Assembly (NCBI GenBank): GCA_026075535.2
Contig: AP026547.1
Span: 8,556,001-8,620,000 of the forward strand
Direction of reading: 5' to 3'
Length of the DNA stretch: 64,000 bases
Source of the DNA: Tricholoma matsutake
Lineage: Eukaryota > Basidiomycota > Agaricomycetes > Agaricales > Tricholomataceae
Positions 45,712 through 55,181 of this stretch are shown in pieces. The notes below the pieces were generated by a model. That model worked only from the letters and a program-made list of their open reading frames with translations, had not been told where the DNA came from and did not search any database. Position 1 is the stretch's first letter. Each line of letters begins with the position of its first letter. The translations under genes were made by a program, and so were the position numbers.

Positions 45712-46113
45712 TGTTAGGGCGACACCCACTATCTGCTAGCTAAGACCGTGTGGGTTCTCTCTACAAGAAGGGGGCGGGATCCATGCTTGTGATGGGGGAA
45801 TTGATGGTTTTGATGTGAGGGGTTATTAATAGGTGAGTTTGTTGAGGTAGGCCTTTCACACTGAAAACATAGGTGGAATACCTAAGAGAACACAACTAGG
45901 GTCCCCTAGGCATATATTTAGGGTTTATATACTATGTTACATATATTGTACATTGTTGTTACCAACGCATTCGCACATGCGCATACATATTGATGTGTGC
46001 GAAATAAAATTCTCATGCTATCAAAGTGTAGCGTAATTTGGCATCATGTAGCGTAATTCGACATAATAAAATCAAAATGAAATTTTATTAGGTAATGGGG
46101 TGGTTTCCTAACA
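45712..46113 (-). repeat. 5' LTR of gypsy D
   Basis: 402-bp direct repeat of 33816-34217. It carries the inferred promoter and transcript start near 45897 in minus sense. Confidence 0.92.
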
Positions 46114-47368
46114 GAGGGCTGGGCTGTTGGCAGGCAAATAAGTCAGGTATGAGTATGATGGAGATAAGTTGGAATAGTCTCATCTGTGTCTGTCTGCATC
46201 TCTGCTTGTGATGTCTTGTGCTTGTGGTGGGCGACAGGTTTTTTCTTCTGGGCTGCATCATCACTGTCATTGCTGTTTTCATTAGTGTTCTTGTCATGTC
46301 TGCCATTCATAAGGAAATTATTCATCACATGCTCCACTTTCCAATGAGAGACACAAAGCCTTAGCAATGGCTGCTCTTCCTCCAGCTGTTGGATCATGCA
46401 TGTCCATTCCCTAGGAGAAAAAGTTCCATAGTATACCTTAGTTTTCACTTGTATTTGTGCTCACCGTTCCATGGGGGTTGGTAGTGTTCTTAGCTTGTGT
46501 TTCAACAAGTGAGCCAAGGCCTTTATTGTGTTCCATTCAAGTGTAGTGATTAAGCTGCCATCTTCATGGCATATCACCCAGTCCATTGGAGGCCTAGATT
46601 TGTTACTCTCCATGACTCCAGAGTTGTAGTCTTCTCAACAATCTTCTAGCAACCACAGGACTTTGAAAGGGTAGGCTTTGGGGTGAAGTGCTGGTTGGTT
46701 TCCTGCTGGAGAGATGGCACTTTGCTGCTGAGAAATTGAGTTGCTTGGGGAGATGGAAGGGGTGGGAGACCAGTCTCACATGCTTCCAGAGCCTGGTTGA
46801 CTAAACGGATTGATCAGACTGAATAAAAATGATAGCTGGGGTACTTACAGCATGCCGGCACTATTCATCCAGGCTACTTCTCCAGGAAAACCTTGAGCTT
46901 GAACCCTTGAGCTCAACACCTGAATTTCAGCCTTGAGGCATCTATTTTCTTCACTAAGTTGTGTTTGCTGTGCAATAAGTTGAGTGCATGTGGCCATGTC
47001 AGTGATGATCTGGTTTGTTGCTCGTCTGAGATCAGCCTGAAGGGTGTGCACAAATGGATGGTTGATGACATAGTCTGGAGCTCCATCAAGAGGATTGGGG
47101 GGAAGGGAAACCATAGCAGTGCCAACAGATGACATGCTAAGAATGTCCAAGGAAAGTCTGTGACACTGTGACAAAAGTTATTACTAAGAATGCACAAACA
47201 AATATTGATCTCATTAACATCTTGACTCTTATCTACCATGTATGATGTCTTCAATGCCTTGCTATTGCACACAATGCTTCCCCCAGAGAGATCTTGCTCC
47301 AAGAACCATTGCTTCACATACAAAGGCTGACCAACGGCTGTTATACAGTGGGCAACAACATACACCAA

Positions 47369-47986
47369 GTGCTGACCAGCATATTCATGATTGCATTACA
47401 CATAATGAAGCATCTTTAGCAGCAGAAAGTCAGTACATTATGATTTAAATTTATAAGACAATTCTAATTACAAAGACAGAAAAGAGGAGAGTAGACCAAG
47501 TTACTGGTATTTCTCTCTGCTGAGCTTTCCAATAATTGAAGCTTATGCTTGGCTTGGATATAGAACAAGATGTGCAGAAAGCCACAGGAAGCAATACCAA
47601 TGTAATTCATGCAGAAGAATACAGTAAGTGGCCTGGTTTTTATGACATTAATACTTATTTCTAACTTACCTTTCACCGAACTTGAAGATAGAGTATTAGG
47701 TATGTTCTGATTGTTATGTAGTTCATTATACATAATAAAATAATGAATTTGAAAAGATGGTGATATAGAGATGAATGATATCTCTTTACACAGTGAGCTC
47801 CATAGCACTCTGAGTTTTGAAATTGCTTATCCTACTTTAGATAATGCTCCAGACAGTTTTACACAATTCCAGGGTAAGAATTAGCCACTAATATTGAATA
47901 TCTGCTGTATAATTATATGTTTAAAGCAGAGCTTCAGGATGGCACTATGGATAGTAAGCTCTGTTATTCTGATATAGGAGCTCTTA
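47369..47986. other. Divergent spacer between the two genes of the Plavaka-like element
   Basis: Lies between the minus-strand accessory gene and the plus-strand transposase gene. It may hold first exons of either gene and a shared promoter. A short minus-strand coding-like stretch (KLQLLESSAERNT near 47530) is present. Nothing was recognised with confidence. Confidence 0.4.
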
Positions 47987-48014
47987 ATGATTGAAGACCT
48001 TCTAGTTTTGCAGA

Positions 48015-48193
48015 GTGAGGATGAGAATGAGAATGAAGATGAGAATGAGAATGAAGATGAGAATGAGAATGAAGATGAGAATGAGAATGAAGATGAGAAT
48101 GAGAATGAAGATGAGAATGAGAATGAAGATGAGAATGAGGATAAGGATGAAAATGAAGATGAGGATGAGGATGAGGATGAGGATGAGGATGGA
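48015..48193 (+). repeat. In-frame 18-bp minisatellite encoding DENENE
   Basis: GATGAGAATGAGAATGAA repeats about seven times and grades into GATGAG units. It encodes an acidic DENENE tract near the transposase N-terminus. The unit length keeps the frame open when copy number changes. Confidence 0.85.
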
Positions 48194-50344
48194 TCCACTG
48201 ACAGCAAAGAAGCAGAAACAGAAAGTGGATTTCCACAGAAGGAGTCTCTTTCCCAGAAGAAACTGGATAGGATGAGAGCAGAGTTGTTAAATGGCTACTC
48301 TCTGTCATCAAAACCTCCAGCTACACATCACAAGAGATGGGATTTGTCTGTGTCTGAACAGACATCATTTAAGCATTATATTGCCTGGAGCAAATCCAGA
48401 GGAACTATTTGTGCATACAAGTTGCATGCTACAGTTTTACATGATGCATCTGGCATTGAGATTCTATCATTGTACAATGTCAGAAAGCTTGCCAGTTCTT
48501 TGACAGGTTTAGAACCCACATATGTGGATATATGTTCTAAAAGCTGTATTGCATATGTTGGTGAATATGCAAACCTCACCACTTGCCCATACAATCGAGA
48601 TGGGAAAACTGTATGTGGAACCCCACATTACAAACCTAGCCCACCTGGATCTACAACAAAAAAGCCCAAAGCAAGAATGTTAACATTTTCCATTCTTACA
48701 TGGATTGAGGCATTGTTTACTAATGTAGAGTCCTCAATGCAATTGAGACAAAGAGATGCTACTTTACAACAAGTTATACAGCTTGTAAAAGCAGCTGGCA
48801 AGCACCGAACCTTTTCTGATTTTAGTGATTCAATAGTTCATCAGTCTCACTATATGGACAAGGGTCTTTTCAAAGAGCCATGAGATATAGCTTTTGCACT
48901 TTCAACAGATGGTGCTCAGCTTACTCTCAAGAAGCAATCTAACACATGGATTGTAATCATACAATTGCTTTCCATGCCAGGTGATTCAAGGTACAAATCA
49001 GATGCCTATTGGATTCCCTTAGCCACTCCAGGTCCAGATGCTCCTGGTGACATTGAATCATTTTTATGGACTGTGTTTGCAAATCTTGCAAAAGCTAGTG
49101 AAGGGATTTGGATGTGGGATGCTGCAAAGTCTTCATATTTTGTGCTTCAAGGTCATTTGTGTATGGTGCTTGGAGATATATTAGGATCAGCAAAACTCAG
49201 TGGCATGGCAGGTCATTCTGCAGTTTATGGGGATTGTTTCAGTCTGGTCAAAGGAGCACACTCAAGTCTAGAGAAGCATGCAAAATCCCAATACTATCCA
49301 ATAGCACTAGTTGACAATGAAAAAAAAGAATTCAATCCACAATGAGAAGTTTACAATCTTGATAATTTGCCTATGCGGAGTGAGGAGCACTATTGGAATA
49401 CCATTGAAGCTCTTGAAATGGCCTCACCTGGCAAAAACAAAGCAAAAATTGTTAAGAATACTGGAATTTCATGTTTGCCTATGTGTGCCACAAGTCAAGC
49501 ATTCCTGCATCCAAGCTTCTTCCCTCTTGATCCATTTCATTTGTTCTATGAGAACTGCATGGCCTTCATCTGGGTTCTGTGGATGAAAAGCCAACCAACA
49601 GACTTGTTCTATATCCCTTCAGACAAGCTTAAAAGATGTGGTGAATTAGTGGCTCAAGCAAGCTTGTCAACTCTTCCCACTTCTTTTTGTGGATCTGTTC
49701 ATGACCCATTCTTGAAGCATTATACCAATTGGTATTGAACTTCAATTCAATGAATCAGTGCTTATCAATTTTGTGCATTTTGTTCATATCATGGAATTTG
49801 CTATGACAATCACACCCCAGATCTAAAAAGGCTTCATCATGAAATTGTAAAATTTCTGGAGGGATTTCAGGCATTATATGTTGGAAATGATCCAACAAAA
49901 ATTTCAAGAGCTCGCTTATGCATATTCCAATTTATTCATGTTCCACAGCACATTGCATGGAATGGATCAATAAGGCTCAGTTCTCAAGCTACTTGTGAAA
50001 GAACCATAGGAGAAATGAGCTGCAGAATTCAGTCCAGAAAAGCTGTGTTTCCCAACCTTTCAAATCGAATAAATGAGAGAGAGCTGCTGAAGTTGATGCT
50101 GCTATATTATCCAACACTAGATTCTAGCAAGAGGAATTTTAATTCTTCCTGGAATACTATCAAAGTGATGTCAATTGTCAGAATTTTACAATGGGAGAAG
50201 GTTCCTGGCATAACCTTTGCTCAGCACATGGATGTAATTGGTTTATTCATTGGCAACAACTTGAACCTTCAGAAGTGTACATCTGAAATTATCAGATGGG
50301 GAAAAGTCTGTATTGGCAAGGGAATAGTTATTCCCAGTATATTG

Positions 50345-50532
50345 TGTTGCAAAAAGGGGAAAGCACCCATGGGTTACAAGTGCTCAAAGAGCACGATACA
50401 GTACAGTGAAGTATATATAAGTACTGGTAACTAGGCAATGGAGGTGGATCATGATAACAGAACAGCATCAGGACCAAAGAGCAGCCTGATATGGCTAAGC
50501 AGCCTGACACAGCTGAGCTCGATATTTCAACA
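50345..50532 (-). repeat. 3' LTR of element F
   Basis: 188 bp. Followed by CACCCCCTCGAG, the polypurine tract in element sense. Contains TATATAAGTACTGG near 50413. Confidence 0.85.
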
Positions 50533-50642
50533 CACCCCCTCGAGCAAAAGACCGTAAGATAAGTCACATAAAAGGATACAAATAAATGAATAATGAAAAC
50601 AAACAAAAATTCCATCACATAGCATAGTTTTCTTCATCAGAC

Positions 50643-51413
50643 TCATCTGCGGCTGTGGAAGCAAAGTGGGCCTTGACGACAACCCTTGTCCTCCTGCTCC
50701 TTGACATCCTTTGCCTTTTGAGGGCATACACTGGTGAAGTGTCCCTTCTCCAAACAATAGAAGCATTGAATGCTACGTGCAGATAATATGGCTACATTGT
50801 CGGGTTCTTCTTTCTTGACCTCGACATTGGGCTCCGAAGAGATGACTTGGCAACTTTCTTCATTGAGAAGCTGGGTGATGACAAAGTCAAGCATGAGCTC
50901 GGTAGCTTTGACAGAATCGAGGGAAATGATGACAGGTGCATAGGAAGATGGTAGCCCAGTGGTGAGAACAATAATAATATCCTCGTCAGAGACAGACACA
51001 TCAATGACTTTGAGTCTGTTTGAACAAGAGCATACCTCCCCAATCCAACCTTCCATGGACTGGTCCTTCTTCATGGTGGCAGTGATGAAGTGGCAACAAA
51101 GCTGGAGTCGACTACCAAAACCTCAAGCACAATGAACAGAGGCAAGAGCATTCCAAATAGCTTTCGGATTACGATCTGCCATATGGGATAACTGAGAATC
51201 TTCAACCCTCAACACAATCTCTGCTCAGCACTGAGCTTGCCTCTGTGCAAAAGCTTTCTTCTTCTTCTCATCCACCTCATCCTCGCCCAATGCCTCATTC
51301 CCAGTGACTAGCCCCCAGAAGCTGCCCCGAATCAAGATTGCTTCCATCTGCAAAACCCATTCAGCATAGTTGGTGTGATTGAGAGATGGGAACCAAATAG
51401 ATTCCGAAGACAT
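50643..51413 (-). pseudogene. Element F Gag-like protein with zinc knuckle
   Basis: Starts at ATG 51413 (MSSESIWFPSLNHTNYAEW), typical of copia UBN2 Gag. It continues after a TGA near 51225 through IWNALASV, MEGWIGEVCSCSNRL, VLTTGLPSSYAPVIISLDS and a knuckle CFYCLEKGHFTSVCP near 50760, and ends near 50643. No protease, integrase or RT follows; the LTR comes about 110 bp later. Confidence 0.72.
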
Positions 51414-51696
51414 TGTGATAAGATAGATTAAAGATTGTCAAAGATAAGACTAGGAATGAATGAATGTATGGGCTGTATGTGAGTTGGCACAGATCACAAA
51501 GGCTGAAGCAGAAGTGCGTCTCTGCAGGTTCCAAAAGTTACGTCACAAGTAAGAAAGCAGAGGTCCAGTCACTGCTGTGCACAAAGTTCTGAGCAAGGCA
51601 GAAGTACAATCTCTGCTAAACCAAAATGTGGAAGTACAGTCTCCACAGAGATGCTGGACACACGAGTTTTAAGCCACATGGGGTGAAGAGCACTTG

Positions 51697-51866
51697 TGTT
51701 GCAAAAAGGGGAAAGTGCCCATGAATTACAAGTGCTCAAAGAGCATGATACGGTACAGTGAAGTATATATAAGTACGGGTAACTAGGCAACAGAGGTGGA
51801 TCATGATAACAGAACAGCATCAGGACCAAAGAGCGGCCTGACACAGCTGAGCTCAATATTTCAACA
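51697..51866 (-). repeat. 5' LTR of element F
   Basis: 170-bp direct repeat of 50345-50532 lacking 18 bp. The sequence following it in element sense (CAAGTGCTC...) is not the initiator-tRNA site used by A and B. Confidence 0.83.
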
Positions 51867-52439
51867 TATTGAGTGAATCTAGATCACAATCATCCACATT
51901 AAAACATGCCTGCTGGTTTGAGGTACATAAATTACTGTTCTTATCTCCAATTGGTTAATGACATAATTTAGTTTTCATTATCTAGGCACATCAGAAACAA
52001 TCAAATGGCTTGAACTCAACTATATGGGGTGAAGCACAGGCTTACTATGAATATAACAAACAGTTGTTTGTGTACAGACATTTTCTAGGTGCAGAGTCTA
52101 TCTTGAAGGTTTCCTGTAGAGGACATTGGTCTACTGAAGTTAAGGTGTTAGAAGTCAGCAACATATTAAACAAAGCTGCAACTTTTAGTATGCCAGAGAC
52201 ACAGAAAAATGTTTGGATCATACAAAAGCATCCAGGTTTAGCAATGCTAAATGCAGAAGAAACTGGAGAAACCACTGATAAGACAGGTGATGATGATAGT
52301 AGTAGTGATGATGATGCATACTAGTAATTACTATGACTTGCCTACTGAAAGAATGTATTTGTATACCTGTACTTCATATTAATTGTAAATAAATTATATA
52401 ACATCATACTATTCCTTAGTATGAAATGAATATAGGGAT

Positions 52440-52560
52440 GCCCAAGTTCAGACCAGAACCTTGGTTCAAACCCTGAACACCTGAACTGAACCTAAGGTTC
52501 AGGTTTGGTCCAGTTCAGGTTCTCTCTTTTGAGGGTAGGTTCAGTTCACGGTTCTGGCCT
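52440..52560. repeat. Reiterated GGTTCAG/CTGAACC motif block
   Basis: GGTTCAG, GTTCAGG and their complements recur about ten times. Such blocks are common as subterminal repeats of DNA transposons. No partner end was identified. Confidence 0.4.
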
Positions 52561-52582
52561 TGGGCTGTAGGTTTGAACCTGT

Positions 52583-53715
52583 TCTGGAAAAGCCCCTGCT
52601 TCCACTGCCACTGCTTCCAAAGCCTCTGCAAAAACTACAGAGGGTGTGGAATGCACGAAGAAGACTGTCAATACTCCCCATGCCCATTGTGTCCCTCCCC
52701 TGTGCAAAAATCACACTTGTGCACTGGCAGGATGTGGTTTGATTTCACTGATGCAAGCCGCAGCCGAGATCACAGCTGATGGCAGTGATTGACAGCTTCC
52801 CACATGCAACAACTGACAGCTTGGAAAAGCCAAGGATAAATGGATAGATTGAGTATACACTGATGTACAAGCTGAGATAATGATAACTCCAAAGAAACAT
52901 AAACCCTACTCTTTGCCCCCGCAGAAGAGAACTTTGTCACTGACTTGGTACCTTCTGAGATTGTGTGCTTGGCCAACTCTCTTGGCATGATCAGCCACAC
53001 TGATGTCTGAATTTTGCATGAGGAGATTATGGACTTTTTGGAGTATGCTACTAGCTTAGATGCTTCTGTGGCAATACACTCAAAGATATCATTGACAAAG
53101 GAGTTCAGGATTGCCATTGTTTTGTTGGAGATACCAATATCAGGGTGGACCTGCTTGAGGACCTTGTAGATGTATGAAGAGTAACTCTCCTTTGCATTAT
53201 CATTGAATGTATCTCCCTATCTACTCCTTTAATTGTAATGGCACCCAAACCTGCCTCAACTGCCGGCAAAGCCTCTGCTTCCACTGCCACTGCTTCCAAA
53301 GCACCTTCAAAAGCTACAGAGAGTGCGAAAGGCACAAAGAAGACTGCCAAGACAGCAGCATCTGCCAATAGTGAGAAGAAGAAGAGAAAGAAGGTGGTGG
53401 CAATACACTCAAAGATATCATTGACAAAGGAGTTCAGGATTGCCATTGTTTTGTTGGAGATACCAATATCAAGGTGGACCTGCTTGAGGACCTTGTAGAT
53501 GTATGAAGAGTAACTCTGCTTTGCATTATCATCAACCTCGTATCTCCCTATCTACTCATTTAATTGCAATGGCACCCAAACCTGCCTCAACTGCCAGCAA
53601 AGCCACTGCTTCCAAAGCCCCCACAAAAACTACAGAGGGTGTGAAATGCATGAAGAAGACTGCCAAGACAGCAGCACCTGCTGATGGCAAGAAGAAGAAG
53701 AGAAAGAAGGTGCAC
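52583..53715. pseudogene. Rearranged histone H2B pseudogene fragments
   Basis: H2B N-terminal tail pieces lie on the plus strand at about 52583-52665, 53238-53395 ([16 protein letters not shown]..., ending EKKKRKKV) and 53568-53712. H2B histone-fold pieces lie on the minus strand at about 53192-52908 ([31 protein letters not shown], ending TKSVTKFSS) and 53513-53400 (truncated after FECIAT). A unit of about 328 bp, fold on minus and tail on plus, is tandemly duplicated. Substitutions such as Arg to Cys and Arg to Trp fit CpG decay. None of the pieces can encode H2B. Confidence 0.8.
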
Positions 53716-55136
53716 TCTGGGGGGCAGATCAGAATGATATAAAGACCCATTTATACCCAGAAATTGTTATCATAACTAGCTCTCATCTCTATAAGCAAAG
53801 CATAAACTGCAACAGCACCTAACTTTGCAGTTTGAGCAAATACCTCCCACAAAAGGAAATGCTGACAAACCTGGTTGATGCCAAACAGTGCCAACAGTGG
53901 CTGCCAAATGATGCAAACAACAACAACAACCTTGAACAATGAGCTTGGTAAGTCTTTTCCTCCATACTATTCTATATCTTTACTGAGCACATAGCAGCAG
54001 GCAGGAACAGGGGCAGAAACAATGTTTATGCCAGGTTGGGCCCCAAGATAAGTTTTTTCCTTCTTTCTTTGTTGTTTTTATGTACAGACTATCTTCTTTT
54101 TTAGACTTATAACAACACAGTCACCCCGAGAAGCACCCCCCATGCCCAACCCCCTGCACCACTGCTGCAAGCCCCTGCTTGCAGGGTGGATAATTGGATG
54201 ATGATGAACTCAAGGAAATGACACCAGGGAGGCACTGGGAGGCCCATGAAGTTTTGAAGCAGGGTACCCACAAGGTGCGCCCTCAATACCCACCACGTCA
54301 CACTGAAAACACACCCATAGTGCATGATGGCAACAACAGACAGTCCAAAGGCACCCACTGTGAATGCCATCCACATCCATGCCATGCTGATGCAACTGCT
54401 CATTGGGGGATGGTACCACCTGCTGTGAGGTGATAGTGGGGGGAATGGAACAACACCAAGGAGGCCAGGGAGGAGGGATAGAGATATCGAGGAGGTGTCA
54501 AATGCATGCACGCCACACCTACAAGCAGCTGCTCATAGGTTGGTTCACTGGATGCAGAGGGAATGGGGATGATGATGCGGTGAACATGGCACCTGCCACC
54601 ACGACATCTATGACAGGGGAGGGGACTGGGGGCCATGTCCACCCCATGAATGCCAGCCATGCCTACCACACCATCTCACTTGCGAAGGTAGGTGGCAGTT
54701 TTATTTTTCTTAGCACATGCTGCAACCATATACAGGGGCAGCTTTCATTTTCTACATATGTTGCTTGTTTCAATTGGTTTTTTTTGACTAAAAGTTTACA
54801 GCACTGTAATAAATACTAATATTACTACATACAATGTAAGTTGTAAGTTAGTTTAGCTAAATAGTTAATTGCATCCTTTGTATACTTATTTTGTTAATGC
54901 TCTTCTGCAAAAACTACTAAGTCCTCGAGGGACAGAATCATGACATGGTGGTGTATCTCAAAAAGTGTCATTGGACCACATGCGGCCCATGTGCACATGT
55001 GTCAAGCCTTGTCGAGCCTTGTTGGTTGGTCCCACAGCCAGTCCCATTAGTTGATCGACTTGATACATTGATAATATTGATGGTCGTCACCCCAAATGCT
55101 GTTTTTATGACAGATACACGACAATTACATGACACC
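53716..55136. other. Non-coding right part of the Plavaka-like element
   Basis: No conserved protein was recognised. 54100-54690 is rich in CAC/GTG trinucleotides that keep several frames open by composition. From about 55050, GTCATGT-type motifs appear that mirror those at the left end. Confidence 0.45.
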
Positions 55137-55181
55137 ACATGACACCTGCGTGACTTTTACATAAATTCTTTTTTACTGAGG
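55137..55181 (-). repeat. Right terminal inverted repeat of the Plavaka-like element
   Basis: Ends TTCTTTTTTACTGAGG before CATCAT, the inverse of the left end at 31889. The first 16 bp are a perfect match. Confidence 0.55.

Larger units (their letters stand above)
33816..46113 (-). mobile_element. Chromodomain Ty3/gypsy element D, nested in the Plavaka-like element
   Basis: Two 402-bp LTRs (TGTTAGG...CCTAACA) are flanked by GAGGG on both sides (33811-33815 and 46114-46118). Interior genes run on the minus strand: gag, protease, RT, RNase H, integrase, chromodomain. By eye the LTRs differ at about 19 sites, about 16 compatible with CpG decay. The rc-sense PPT (AAGGGGGG) adjoins the left LTR. 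Element E is inserted 17 codons before the end of its pol frame. Confidence 0.92.
32323..47368 (-). pseudogene. Second gene of the Plavaka-like element, multi-exon, split by element D
   Basis: Minus-strand coding blocks lie on both sides of element D. Before D in sense: near 47368-47230 (LYVKQWFLEQDLSGGSIVC); 47174-46845, with a coiled coil (TQLSEENRCLKAEIQVL); near 46600-46440 (DWVICHEDGSLITTLEW, then TFSPREWTCMIQQLEEE); and to 46145. After D: near 33680-33600 (MNFLNNLQAPTSTDIEISY), 33530-33207 (WLMCNDAANYIIYTGIFML), 33190-33020 (CHQHNIQASGYLSDTYLQ), a Pro/Ser-rich block (33014-32634) and a tail to 32323. Junctions with GTAAGT and GTATGT donors are visible. I do not recognise the family. Its opposite orientation to the transposase and its place inside the inverted repeats suggest an accessory protein of the element. 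Confidence 0.5.
50345..51866 (-). mobile_element. Gag-only copia-like LTR element F inserted in the transposase gene
   Basis: 1522 bp. LTRs at 50345-50532 (188 bp) and 51697-51866 (170 bp; an 18-bp stretch present in the left copy is absent) with TGTTG...CAACA ends. TATTG is duplicated on both sides (50340-50344 and 51867-51871). The 1164-bp interior encodes only a Gag-like protein on the minus strand. The transposase reading resumes right after the insertion. Confidence 0.85.
47987..52322 (+). pseudogene. Plavaka-type (CACTA/EnSpm-like) transposase, decayed and split by element F
   Basis: From ATG 47987 there is an acidic DENENE repeat, then the family pattern: WDLSVSEQTSFKHYI, VDICSKSCIAYVGEY with following Cys pairs, and KARMLTFSILTW. 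After a TGA at 48881 comes IAFALSTDGAQLTLKK (first catalytic Asp expected in STDG), SMPGDSRYKSDAYWIPL, DIESFLWTVFANLAKASEGI and HLCMVLGDILGSAKLSGM. After a TGA at 49343 come NLDNLPMRSEEHYW and PLDPFHLFYENCMAF. The C-terminus (LFVYRHFLG, VWIIQKHPGLAML) resumes beyond element F and ends at 52322. The protein would cut and paste the element's ends. Multiple stops make this copy dead. The call rests on pattern memory of the family, not an alignment. Confidence 0.7.
31889..55181. mobile_element. Candidate Plavaka/CACTA-like DNA transposon carrying nested elements D, E and F
   Basis: The left end CCTCAGTAAAAAAGAA (31889) recurs inverted at 55181, and similarity continues at about 75 percent for some 45 bp including GTAAAAGT and GTCAT motifs. 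The ends are flanked by CATCAT on both sides, compatible with a short target duplication. Inside are a Plavaka-type transposase gene, a second minus-strand multi-exon gene, subterminal GTAAAAGTCA/GTCATGT repeats at both ends, and histone H2B pieces. Removing D (with E) and F leaves about 9.5 kb. The terminal sequence is not CACTA, so the boundaries remain a hypothesis. Confidence 0.55.

Noticed and set aside
47881..48311. Minus-strand Ser/Phe-rich and His/Ser-rich frames
   Set aside because: Reverse readings of the GATGAGAATGAG minisatellite.
51680..51697. Initiator tRNA-Met primer site in element F
   Set aside because: The sequence after F's 5' LTR (CAAGTGCTC in sense) does not match the site shared by A and B.
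53238..53740. Open frames beginning MAPKPAST that look like histone H2B genes
   Set aside because: Each has only the N-terminal tail. The histone fold lies on the other strand or is missing, so none can make H2B.
54107..54819. Several long open frames on both strands
   Set aside because: They overlap in CAC/GTG-rich low-complexity DNA and show no family pattern; composition explains the openness.
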